DNA from: Akebia trifoliata
Lineage: Eukaryota; Streptophyta; Magnoliopsida; Ranunculales; Lardizabalaceae
Reading direction: 5' to 3'
NCBI GenBank assembly: GCA_017979445.1
Contig: CM030713.1
Location: 31,339,915 to 31,403,914 of the forward strand
DNA length: 64,000 nucleotides
Shown here: in pieces, positions 32,968-43,359 of the stretch
Position numbering within the stretch: the first letter of the stretch is position 1
Layout: the number at the start of each line of letters is the position of its first letter
Program-made: the position numbers and the translations under genes
The notes under the pieces: generated by a model
Database searches by the model: none
The model's input: only the letters and a program-made list of their open reading frames with translations
What the model was told of the DNA's origin: nothing

Positions 32968-34849
32968 TATGCCACATGGGGGGGAGTCAGAAAATCATTA
33001 CTCTTTAATATAACCCAAACATACCAAGTTTTTGTGCATCACCAAACCATTTGCTCATCAAATTAGATAACTTGACATTAATAAATACAACTCTAGACTC
33101 CTTTGCAATAGCCTTGGCAAGCATTGTCTTTCCAGTTCCAGGTGGTCCATACAACAATACCCCTTTCTGGGGACTGAGAAGTTTCCAGCCAGGTGCAAAC
33201 AATTCAGGTCTCCACAATGGAAGAATCACCAATTCAAATAATGATAGCTTGACATTTTCCAAACCTCCAATATTTTGAAACTCTACATCAATTCGGTCAG
33301 GATTTATAACATCTTGGACAATTAGAAACTGTAAAATTATGTCAAAAGAAACGAGGTTAATTAACACAACACCTCGCAGATTTTTCATTAACATGCATCA
33401 ATTCTGAAACATTTTAACAAGAAGGGCTAAGCTGATCATATCTCAATGTAGAAATTAATATACCATGCCATTTTTTAGAGAAAATAAATTATAACTCGCA
33501 TGAAACAATTGAGCACGAATTACAATTTTTTTTTTTTTTTTAAAACTCAGTGTGAGAAATAAAAATATAAGATGAGAGTAGCGCTTTATATCATGTTTGG
33601 TTTAACAATAGAAAAACTTTTAGTTTGGAGAGAAAAAAAGAGGTAGAGTTGTAATTTTTAGTGTTCTTATTAGTCAGGAGCATTTCTTCTCTCCACTAAT
33701 CTCTGATTTGGAGAGGAAAAACCAACTGATCCACTATTTTTCTTCTCTCTCCTCACTTAACAATCCAAAGAACAGAAATGGAGAGAGAGAGAGAGAGAGA
33801 GACTAACTTTTTTTTTCCTCTCTCAATTCAAACATAGATCCAAATGAAGGATATTGTTAACATTGTAAAAACTGAACCAATCAATCTTTCTTGAAGAAAG
33901 CCCAAGAAATTTCCATCCAACGAAACAAAAAATCCCGTGTCACCAAGTCATCCGATTTTTTAGGTGGGTGTGGATAGTTTATCTGACAGGGTCAATTTGG
34001 TCATTTCACTATTTATTTATTTTAATTTGGCTCTCATAGATCACAAATGCTGGTGCAAATAGAACGCGCCCCAAAAAATACTTCTATTTCCACCTCAACA
34101 TAACAAACAAGAATAAACGGAGTTTATCTCTATTAAATTTGATCAGAGAGAGAGAGAGAGAGAGAACAGAAACCATAAAGATAATGTCGAGAGAGAGAGA
34201 GACCTCGTAGAAATTGGCAGAGAAGGGAGGGCGATTAAATCGGTTGGCAATTTCTTTCGTCCTTTGTTGGAGATAATCTTGGCGATCATCTTGGCGTCCT
34301 CGATACCAAAGATACGTAGCAGCTACAGTCGTGGCGAATATCACTTGCGGCAACATCTCCAACCCACTCTTTGTCTTTCTTCACACCTACCTCACTAATT
34401 CGATCGATTCTCTACAAATTATTTAGGATTTGCAGAAAGAGAGACAGTTTGTTGTCTACCTTCGACTCTTCAAGTCTTCCACATATTCATTCTGCTTAAA
34501 AGTTACCCACCGGTCCCAACATTACTTTTTTCTACTTTTCACATTCACTCTCCACAAAATTATTACTTTTTAAATAAAAGAAACACTTTCCCAAGTAACT
34601 TGCGTGACCAAAAATATAATCGGATTTCACAAGATGTACACATCATAAAACTATACCAACTTCAAATGAATTATTTTTTAGTTTCAAATTTAGGAGGTCC
34701 ATCCATATTTTGGAGTGACATTAAAATAGACTTATCGATTGTACACCTCAGCATCAGCATTGTGTAAATCAATGTTAATTTTAAGAATAAAGCTGAAGTG
34801 AGCTCAAGATTGAATCTCACGTTACACACCCTAACCCTAACGTGGATGA

Positions 34850-35600
34850 TTGATGATGATTGGGGAGAATTTGACTTGAAGACAAAGGATTACCATTCGT
34901 TTGTACTTAAAGCGAATGAGGTATTATTTAGCATTGTTGGGGAAAAGATAACAAAAGATTTATAAGAGAAATTAGAAAGTTTATACCATATGAAGTCTCT
35001 TACCAATTAGATTTTCTTGAAAAGAAAATTGCACTCTTTAATAATAAAAGAAAACACAAAGGTCTCAGAGCATTTAAATAAATTTAACAATCTCATTTAT
35101 CAACTTGAAACCATTGGAGTGAAGATGAAGGATAGGGATAAGATGGTTATATGTCTTTGCACGTTGTTAAAATTTTATAATAATCTTGTGATTACATTGA
35201 GTTGTAGCAAAGAAGATTCTCTTGATTTTGACTCGATTTTTTATGCTATTATTGTCAATGAATGAGAAAAGAAGACGTCTTTGAGTAGTTCAATTGATTC
35301 AAAAACGAAAGTGCTTGTAGCAAGAGGTAGATCGAACGAGCGAGATAATTCATCAAAGAACCATACAAGGAACAAGTCGAAGTTTCGATCAAAGTCAAAA
35401 GAGTCAAATGATAAAAATATGTATTGGTTTTATAGTAAGACAGGGCATGTAAAGAATAATTGTTGGAAGTGTAAAGAGTTGGGTTCATACAAAGGTTCTA
35501 CTTCAGGTGGTGAAAAGCAAAATGAAATCAAAGATAAAGTTAATAAAGTTGAAGAATCTTCTTTAGATTGCATAAAAAGGGTGTTCTTAATAAAATAAAA
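34850..35600 (+). pseudogene. Ty1/copia gag fragment, unit 3
   Basis: Two broken open frames, 35,017-35,265 and 35,281-35,598. They correspond to the gag helical domain (VSEHLNKFNNLIYQLETIG) and the basic linker. The zinc knuckle has lost its first two cysteines (YWFYSKTGHVKNNC). Confidence 0.75.
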
Positions 35601-35970
35601 TATAATAATAAATAAATAAAATCCAATAGTAGAAGATATCTTCAAGATTAGTCTCTTCATGCTATGTATAAATCCCAATCATGCATGGGTCAACGGAACC
35701 TTACTCTAAATTAAAAATGAAAACTACCATGACTACCAATGTTCATTAGAAAATGTAATGGTGTTTTTTTATTCAAGTGTTTGTTTGGTTATATTTTATA
35801 TGCATTTGAAGTATTTCATGAATATTTTGTTTATTTGCAAAGTAGTTCGACGCTACTAATTTGTAGAGCATCAAATTGATTTGCCAATGGATAGAACTTC
35901 ACGAAATATCCTAAAATTTAATGTTTGATCTCTATGTTTGTTTTGTTATTATTATAAAGATTAATGCTGC

Positions 35971-36116
35971 AGTGATCTCAGTGGGGGACATCTTGACATG
36001 GTGGAGTGTGCATGCATGTAAATGCATTTTCTCCAAGATAGGAGTAAAATGAATCTATTAACATGTGCAAGCCACCACGTAAAGGTGTCTCCTATGTGTC
36101 CCTCGCTGAAGTCACT
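35971..36116. repeat. Foldback hairpin, unit 3
   Basis: Orthologue of 14,935-15,078 with AGTGATCTCAGTGGGGGACA at the left and CGCTGAAGTCACT at the right. Confidence 0.5.
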
Positions 36117-37030
36117 GTAGTACAACAATTATAAATTAGATGGTGGCATGTGCAAACACACATATATCAAATGGGCTTTTTTGTAATTTAAAATATTAAT
36201 TAAAGGGTTTTAAAAGATTGATAGTAATAAGGATGATGCTTTTAATTTTATTGTTGTTTTTTCTTCTTTTCAAAATGACCTTTATTGTATTAAGTTTAAA
36301 TCTAAAGGGATTTTGGTATGGAACCACTTCTACTCCACATATCTCATTGTGATAGAAAATATGTATTTTGAATATTTTGAAAAGTTCTATCAAGTTTCCA
36401 ATTCGGAGAAACAAAATATTAAAATTGTCAAGATCAACGATTTAAACATTGACTCTAGCAATTGAATCATTGACCTCGATGATTTTGATATTTCAAAGTC
36501 AACACTAAATATATCTTCTCAAAATATCTAAAATACATATATCATAATCATGAAACGAAGACTTGAATCAAATGTGACAATTAAATGTTCACAATTATGA
36601 ATATGACAATCTTCGTTTGTTTTTTGTTGTTACAAATCACCGAAATAAATTGAAACTTGAATCTTCAAACTTCTGTGTATATTGTTTCTATTTTAAAAAA
36701 AATTGAAACGAGACCAAAACATTATCGAAAAATTCTGAGACAAACGAGACATTCCAATACATTAATATAAACATAAATTCTTTTAGATGGGGCATATCAT
36801 TTTTTAAAAACATATGGGTATCTCCCTTTAAGTCAATCTTTGAAAGATCATATTCTCCCTTTGAGAGCACAAATTTCTCAAATCTCAAATACGAAAAGGA
36901 AACTAGAAAACAAATAGAGAAGATGAATGGAAGGATCTAAATTGAATTTGTGCGACTCCGACAATTCAAACACTTCTCTCTATTTTCTCTCTTCACCATC
37001 TCTATCTGTATTTCTTTTGGATCTCCCACC
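36117..37030. other. Right-hand block and end of unit 3
   Basis: Similar to 15,079-15,657 and 27,937-28,914. Homology stops just after GGATCTCCCACCATTTT, which marks the right breakpoint of the array. No gene is seen. Confidence 0.45.
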
Positions 37031-38400
37031 ATTTTCAAGAAAAATCAAACGAAACTTCCAATTATGATTCAGTACTTATTTCGTCTCTGAAGATTTATAA
37101 TAAAAAACGTTTCATAAATATTATTTTGGAACGTAGTAAAATTTTAAACCATGATTCTACATCCATCATTCCCCATAATAAATCACCAAAATAGATCCTA
37201 ATCACCTTTGCAAAACTAAGGTATATTAAACGATGTGAGAAGGATATTTTTGATATTTTAAATTTTTTATAAAGTTGAATGGGTGTTAAGATATAAAAAA
37301 ATAGAATAATGATGAATGCACGCGATGTTGGTAAGCATTTGGGTACGTGGCTGACATGAGCACAGAACCCTACATCATTTTCCTGTGTATCCCAATGAAA
37401 AAGATCTATGATTCTGGACCCTTACCACGTCATCAGCGTATCAAACACCGCGTGCATTAAAAAAAAATATAATAACTTGTTCATTAAGTTGCCACCCAAA
37501 AGTTGGGTGCATTGAGAAAAAAGTCCCTCCCACAGAGTGCATTAAGAAATGTTTTTCGTTTTATAGCATCAAAGCCCATGGAAACTTGACACAAGTGTAC
37601 GGTACATATGACTCGCACTCTTTCCAAAAGTGAGAAAGTGCGTAATTAAACTACTAATCAATCAATAACGACAGCCACGTTCGTGTGCCCACACTGAATA
37701 CTGCCCTGTTTGCACTTTATTTGAGTCACCATAACCTTTTCTTTTTAGCATCAAATTTGAAGGAACATACCTCATTACAAGATAAGTGGTGTTTTGTATT
37801 TATTTCACCCCCCTACATTTCCCCTAAAATTTGAAATACCCCATTAGAAATGCCATGTGTAATCCAATGGAGAGGATGGCTTCAAAGTTGTTCCCCTTGT
37901 TGGATGCCTATTATATGTAAAATTTAAATTCTTCTTTAATTACCATATAGAAATTTCCTTGCAGTACCCCTTTATTAAAATTCAGAATTTTAGGATATGG
38001 AAATATTTTTTTTCTTACCCATCTTGACATGAGAATGGGTCAGGTATATTTTCAGAATACCAACAATTTGACGCGACCATTTGCCACCCCTAGGAGAAAC
38101 ATGAAAAAAAATACAAGAAAGAACAAAGAAAAAGAGCACTTCTTGTCTCCATGAGTAACCAGTCCTAATTGTTTGTCTTTTTTTCTTCCAAAAGACCAAA
38201 ATGGAAATTTGAATTAAAATGGGCCAGCTAACTTGTCCAATGTAATGTAATAGATGCCAAGGCATTAATACAGGACAGAGTCATATTCATGACTGTTTCA
38301 TGACAGAACAATACTCCAAATTATCTTATATCACAGATACTGTCTGTTACTAGAGACAGAAAAGGACAAAGAAGAACGGAAGGGGATTCTTAGTAATCTT
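37031..38400. other. Intergenic sequence right of the tandem array
   Basis: No exon is recognised. A foldback hairpin is listed separately at 37,317. The rest is AT-rich. Confidence 0.45.
37317..37457. repeat. Foldback hairpin
   Basis: ATGCACGCGATGTTGG pairs with CACCGCGTGCAT. Inner arms TACGTGGCTGAC and CCACGTCATCAGCGTA also pair. The core is CCTACATCATTTTCCTGTG, then TATCCCAATG, then AAAAAGATCTATGATTC. Confidence 0.65.
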
Positions 38401-38871
38401 GTAAGGAAGGTCTAATGGTATTCTAAGGTCTTAAGTCCCTTTTTATACTTAAGCCTATGCTTATTAGGTCTAACCTGATAGGAAAGTATTTAGATATAAA
38501 ATCCATTCCTAAGATAACATCATGCTTCCATGCAAATGGCTCTATAATCCAGAACTTTTGTTCAAATAGAATTGGGCAATGATCTGTTTCGAGGAACAGA
38601 GTTTTGATAACTAGTTGACTCTGGCAACGTCCCGCCTTAGCTATGCCTCCAGTTAATTCATCTACAGCGAGTGAGATTAAACTAGGACTTACTAAGTCTT
38701 CTCCACAGAGTCACATTATGGCACATGTGTCAATTAGGGCAACTATTTCTTTGCTTCAAAGGTTGGCTATAATTAATCAAGTGGCTGAGCTAAATCCAAC
38801 TTGGAATCCTAAAGGGTCTAGATGTTGGATTTTGTTATCAATCTTTATTGAGATTAATTGACTCGTCTTGT

Positions 38872-39391
38872 CTTACCTTCTTTTGACACTCGTCCCTATT
38901 CAAGGACATGCTCGAATTAAATTAATTTGTAATGTGTTTGGAGTCTGGACTCTATATAAGGATTCGAATTAAAATTCTCACATCTCTCTCTCTCTTAAGT
39001 TTTTAATTTTTTAATCTTGTAAAGAGACTAGAACCTCCCAAGTTCAAAGACTAAAGTAGACAAGGTATAACAGGTTAAACCCAGAAAATAACCCTAAGAT
39101 GATGCCTTAATAATATGTTTGTGTAATTCTTATGTATATATAGATGCGATATTATAATGTTAATTTTGGTTCATAATGTTTCTCTGTCTACAAAATCAAA
39201 AGAGTAAATGATTTCTCTCTTAGAAGATTAGCTAAGATTATTATGATCCATGACCTTATTCGGTCAAAATTTGTAAACATAGGCACTCACTATCACATAG
39301 GACAAAACTAATTTTCTTCTGACTATTTAATAGTTTAACATAGCCTCCTGACTTTACAGTTTAGAGTCTACAAGTATCATAAATCATGAGA
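38872..39391 (+). repeat. Left arm of a ~530-bp inverted repeat (viral control region)
   Basis: The plus strand reads, in order, a TATATAAG box (38,953-38,960), a pyrimidine-rich CTCTCTCTCTCTTAAG tract and an A/T-rich leader. It matches the reverse complement of 40,133-40,682 at most positions (for example GACCTTATTCGGTCAAAATT against GACTTTATTCGGTCAAAATT). Confidence 0.85.
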
Positions 39392-39571
39392 CGGATTCAA
39401 TATTTGTTAAAACTTTCAATAAAAACATCAAGAATACCACTCAAATGAGACGTATAACTTGACAAACCTATTTAGTCGATTTTAAATTCACAGTCAAACA
39501 TATTTCGAAAAAGACAAACATCATTCCAGACATTTTATCTCGTGAACTTATTTTTGGAACTAACCAAAATT

Positions 39572-39583
39572 TGGTATCAGAGC
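39572..39583 (+). other. Primer-binding-site-like sequence, tRNA-Met(i)
   Basis: TGGTATCAGAGC, the standard complement of the 3' end of plant initiator tRNA-Met used by caulimovirids and many LTR elements. It lies about 610 bp downstream of the TATA-like box in the left arm. Shorter variants (TGGTATCAGTTG) occur in a 70-bp tandem duplication at 39,761-39,900. Confidence 0.65.
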
Positions 39584-39760
39584 ATAAGAGAAATAAAGTC
39601 TTTATTTCGGTGGAACTCTATAACCTATAAATAGGTAAGAGTGACTCTCCGCCCCAAACACTACATGCAGACTTTGGTAGGTACCATAACGGATCCTTGC
39701 CCGATGCTGCCCATTCATGCAGCTGGTGCGTCTCTAAGCACAAACTTATGAGGTAAAGGG

Positions 39761-39900
39761 TTCGAATCCCAAAAGCAAACCGGTGCTTTATCCAACCATC
39801 CAATTTGGTATCAGTTGTCTCTTCTTCAAATTCGAACCCAAAAGCAAACCGGTGCTTTATCCAACCATCCAATTTGGTATCAGTTGTCTTTTCTTCTTCA
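39761..39900. repeat. Tandem duplication, 2 x 70 bp
   Basis: Copies at 39,761-39,830 and 39,831-39,900 (TTCGAAxCCCAAAAGCAAAC to GTTGTCT...CAAA), differing at a few sites. The first begins inside a tRNA-like B-box, GGGTTCGAATCCC. Confidence 0.85.
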
Positions 39901-40132
39901 AATTGACTAGAAGTTTCTTCCGTCAAATATACACTTTCCTCTTCTTCTTTTAAGAAAGTATTGACTTCTGATGGATATATTATATCTAAGTCATATTTAT
40001 CAACGTATATTAACATGCATTCAATCATGTTAGTATTTTTTTTCTTTTATCAGGGCATTAAGGAGCGAAGTGTCATTTGCCACATGTCCAACATTCTTTC
40101 TCTATATATGTTATGACTATTAACTGAAAGTC

Positions 40133-40682
40133 ATCATGATTTATGATACTTGTAAACTCTAAACTGTAAAGTCATGAGGCTATGTCAAACTATTAAATAG
40201 TCGAAAGAAAATCAACTTTGCCCCCATGTGATAGCAAGTACCTGTGTTTACAAATTTTGACCGAATAAAGTCATGGATCATAATAATCTTAACTAATTCT
40301 CTAAGAGATAGATCATTTACTCTTTCGATTTTGTAGACAAAGAAACATTATGAATCAAAATCAACATTAAAATATTGCATTTATATATACATGAGAATTA
40401 CACAAACACATTATTAAAGCATTACCTCAGGGCTATTCCCTAGGTTTAGCCTGTCATACATTGTCTACTTCAATCTCTGAGTTTGAGAGGCTCTGGTTTC
40501 CTTAAAAGAATAAAAAACTATAAACTTAAGAGATGGAAATATATGAGAATTTTCTAAGGAAATTCTCTGTCTCAAACAAGTGAGGGGAGTGTTGTTATAT
40601 AAAATTCGGACTCCAAACATATTACAAACTAATTTAATTCGAACATGTTCTCAAATAGGGACAACTGTCAAAAGAAAGCACT
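40133..40682 (-). repeat. Right arm of the ~530-bp inverted repeat
   Basis: Reverse-complement partner of 38,872-39,391, with its own TATA-like ATTTTATATAAC on the minus strand (about 40,595-40,606). Divergence between the arms is visible but modest, so this is an old inverted duplication or head-to-head integration. Confidence 0.85.
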
Positions 40683-40799
40683 ATGCACCAAAAGCCACCG
40701 ACACTGTTCATTAATAGTATTTTGTTAGATACTATTCACGAATAGTGATGAATTTGTTGTATAAACCGATGCATTAGAAAAACAATGGGGAACCGCTTA

Positions 40800-40995
40800 T
40801 TTAGCCATTAATAAATTCGACAAAGAAAGAAAACGAAGACTTTATTGCTATAAGTCAGGAACTTTTGGCCAAGCAATCATGAATTTACCATATTCACGAA
40901 AAAGAGTTATATGCAATCATACAAGCTCTAAAGAAATATGAGATGTTTCTAAGACCCAGTGAATTTGTTATTAAGACAGATTCGATGTTTGGTCT
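40800..40995 (+). pseudogene. RNase H fragment of a pararetrovirus-like element
   Basis: Plus-strand frames around 40,850-40,990 contain a YKSGTF-like start and, after a one-base frame change, an EKELYAIIQALKK segment and a TDS motif, as in retroelement RNase H. Frame breaks make it non-functional. Confidence 0.6.
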
Positions 40996-41279
40996 TCGAA
41001 GTTATGGAGGTCAATCTCGATCTCTTCTTCTAAATTTTCAAATACTTCAATTTATTTTCTCTTACTTGATTCTCCTATTTGGAACATGTTGACTTCTATG
41101 GAGTAATCAGATTCTATAATATCTTCGGACTCAGTTGTCTCTTCTTCTTCAGATTGACTAGAAGTTTCTTCTGCCGAATATATACTTTCATCTTCTTCTT
41201 CTAAGAATGTATTGACTTTTGATGGATGTATTATATCTAAGTCATATTCATCAGCGTCTATGAACATGCATTCGTTCCA

Positions 41280-42130
41280 AGCCACCTCAAAGAAATTCTG
41301 CAAGATCAATATCCAAAGAAGAAGCAGACAAGCTAAGACAACTCATCAAAGACCTCAAACAATCTTCTTCAGTCACTAAGACAGAAGCTGAACTTCCAAA
41401 GATAGTAAGCAGAAAGAAAAGACAACTGCAGAAGAAGGATCTAGATGACTTCTTGAAGACAAAGAAAGTAAAAGACTGGGCAAGCAAGACCAGATGTATT
41501 TCAACTTAAAGACATCAACCATATACTCTATCCACCAAGCCTTAACGAGTATACTAAAGACAAATACCGGATCTTTGGACAGGTATACCTCAGACAGCAC
41601 AACACTAGGGAACGATTCCCTATCACTAACGGTATCCGAGACCATTTCTCAAAAGGAGAACTAGCAGCAGCAGACACAGTTTGGAATGCAGCCCAAAACA
41701 ATGAGCAATATTGAATTCAGCCAAGGCATCTTTGCCATGCTCCAAGCAATGTGACAATACAGAGGACAGATACAGGCCCTAAATAAACAACCAAAGTATC
41801 AAGACCCAGCTTTTCCTACGCCGATATGACCAAAGACATAAAAGAAATAATTTTCCTGATAAATAAAAGTACCAACCAGTCAAGAATACATTGACCAATT
41901 AACCACATATAGACAATATCTAGAAACCAGAGATATCCGGATTCCTTGTATAAAAACAAGAAAGAGAGTTCTAGAAATAGTCAAATATGCTCTAAGACAA
42001 TTCTCTAGAGATGAAGAGAGAGAGAGGTACAATCCACATTTACACAGTTCTGCCATCTTTCAGTTCAGAATGGCAATATTAAATGGAAAAAAAACATAAA
42101 AGTATTGAATAGAGCATTTCTATGTGCAAC
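41280..42130 (+). pseudogene. Decayed pararetrovirus-like reading frame
   Basis: A string of frame-shifted segments on the plus strand. They include a basic Lys/Arg-rich part (41,290-41,470), a conserved-looking stretch around 41,520-41,700 and a final segment (41,880-42,138). The last segment ends in a natural-looking stop at TGTGCAACTGGTTAA. It looks like structural or movement-protein-type sequence of caulimovirids. The assignment is tentative. Confidence 0.45.
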
Positions 42131-43359
42131 TGGTTAACTCAAGGGTGATGATTGTCAATTTTTGGACTTTCACATTATTGATTATGTGCACAATATTAAT
42201 ACTTACACCCCACCAAGATTCCCTTTCTTTTTTCTCTATATGAATTTTTTAAAATCTTAGAAGAGGACTAAAGAAAGATACTGATTTATCATTTCTTGGG
42301 ATACCATAAAATTGGAATCTTATAAAAACAAAAACAGAGTGGTGTGGCAATAAAGTTCCCTTTTTTCCGCCCTTGAGCTTACAAGGAAAACAAAACAAGA
42401 TATACCCAACAGTAACACAATAAAAAATATGAAGAAATCTACGCCTCTTAATTAATGAAGTTATAAATAAAAATTTATAAATCAAGAAAGACTAATAATA
42501 TAGCTCTAAATAGTATGCGGCTGACGTGGTAAGTGCAGGGAACCGTAGATCTTTTTCCTTGTGTTTCCCGAAGAGAAAGATCTATACTTTTGTGCCCTTT
42601 CCATGTCAGCCACGTACTATTTAGCGTGTTGCCTTATCACGTCTCATCAAGGAAATATAGTCAACGAAGTAGGTGATAGTGGTACCTTGGGTTGTGACCA
42701 GAACAAGGCAGAACCAGTTGTGGTTCAGCAAGAGACCACCACCTCTGAATCACAGTACCTAGCCATAATCCTCCTAGCATTTTCAGCTCAAAATGTATTG
42801 TTTTAGCAACACTAGTAATGTGGTTAAACATTATAACAGCAAAAAAGAAAGCTTTATACCAAAGATTCGGGATTGGCTAAACAAATCCTGTTTGCCCATC
42901 CATTCTGTCAAAAGTCAAGTCTTCTATTATAGCCTTAACCTCAAACATGAAAAATCTATATAAAATACAATACCCTAATCACCACCACAGCATCCGCATT
43001 CCATGACAGACGATCAATTAAAAAATAATCGCCAAATGATTATTACAAATGACACTCAATTCTCAGGGGTTAGAGGTCATTTCTTTTCTGCTCAAATGAA
43101 TGAAAGGCAATGCATCCCAAGGAATTGATTTCTGCTATTTTTTCACCTGAGAAGGCTGTAATATTTCACATAAATTCCTTCAATAAATAGCAAATAAGCA
43201 CAATCCCAAGGTAATGAGGTGTGCACCTCTGCTTCTTTCTATAGGTGCTGATGAGGAACAATAGCAACGAGCTAGACGAATGAGAGAAGAATAGGGCACA
43301 TACATTACCTGTGAGAGTTACAAAAAGTAACCTGAATCTATATGATGCTTGGATCTTTT
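42131..43359. other. Kinase 3' flank and intergenic sequence
   Basis: It contains one hairpin (listed separately). From about 43,020 onward there is probably 3' untranslated sequence of the kinase gene. No other gene is seen. Confidence 0.4.
42507..42624. repeat. Foldback hairpin, nearly perfect
   Basis: TAAATAGTATGCGGCTGACG pairs with CAGCCACGTACTATTTA. The core is CGTAGATCTTTTTCCTTGTG, then TTTCCCGAAG, then AGAAAGATCTATAC. Confidence 0.75.

Larger units (their letters stand above)
30847..34356 (-). pseudogene. MSP1/ATAD1-like AAA ATPase, copy 3 (decayed)
   Basis: Exons: 34,204-34,356; 33,025-33,328; 32,319-32,477; 31,355-31,629; 30,847-30,921. Splice sites and Walker motifs ([20 protein letters not shown]) survive. 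However, exon 4 has a 21-bp in-frame deletion removing YFPIRDI, after FELCRKAS. Exon 5 has a 2-bp deletion after QSDFE, giving STWHSKKYQCCAK and a stop. Downstream of that stop the old frame still encodes the hydrophobic tail ([16 protein letters not shown], to 30,645). Conserved residues are also changed: FLRQR to FLRQL, KESGAVF to KESRVVF, LARGGKL-type to APGWKL, and DKIAQ to FLIVQ at the start of exon 2. This is best read as a pseudogene, though a shortened protein could still be made. Confidence 0.85.
5340..37030. repeat. Large tandem triplication of an MSP1-like gene region
   Basis: Three units in direct orientation. Unit 1 is about 5,340-15,675, unit 2 about 15,905-28,925 and unit 3 about 29,155-37,030. 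Each contains in the same order the gene's 3' flank, five exons on the minus strand, the 5' flank, a copia gag fragment, and a conserved right-hand block ending near GGATCTCCCA (15,657, 28,909 and 37,020). Unit lengths differ because of private insertions: a Harbinger-like element and a 2.4-kb element in unit 1, and a LINE in unit 2. A MULE is present in units 2 and 3. The units are joined by a LINE 3'-end fragment at both internal junctions; it is absent from both outer edges. Confidence 0.9.
38400..42130. mobile_element. Scrambled endogenous pararetrovirus-like (Caulimoviridae) cluster
   Basis: Several decayed fragments in both orientations. A retroviral-type aspartic protease remnant with DVILGMDFI lies on the minus strand, about 38,450-38,640. 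A short plus-strand reading frame at 38,643-38,861 may be the end of the polyprotein. An inverted pair of control regions is at 38,872-39,391 and 40,133-40,682. A primer-binding-type site matching initiator tRNA-Met is at 39,572-39,583. Acidic minus-strand frames lie at 39,618-40,028 and 41,052-41,309, an RNase H remnant at about 40,800-40,995 (+), and a longer plus-strand remnant at about 41,280-42,130. All frames contain stops or shifts. Caulimovirid origin is inferred from this combination. An LTR retrotransposon is the alternative. Confidence 0.55.

Noticed and set aside
5340..37030. Idea that the three MSP1-like copies are alternative exons of one gene
   Set aside because: Each copy has its own start-codon exon, full AAA core and terminal exon in the same order, so they are tandem paralogues.
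42561..42806. 81-codon plus-strand ORF
   Set aside because: It starts inside a foldback hairpin and shows no domain; most likely chance.
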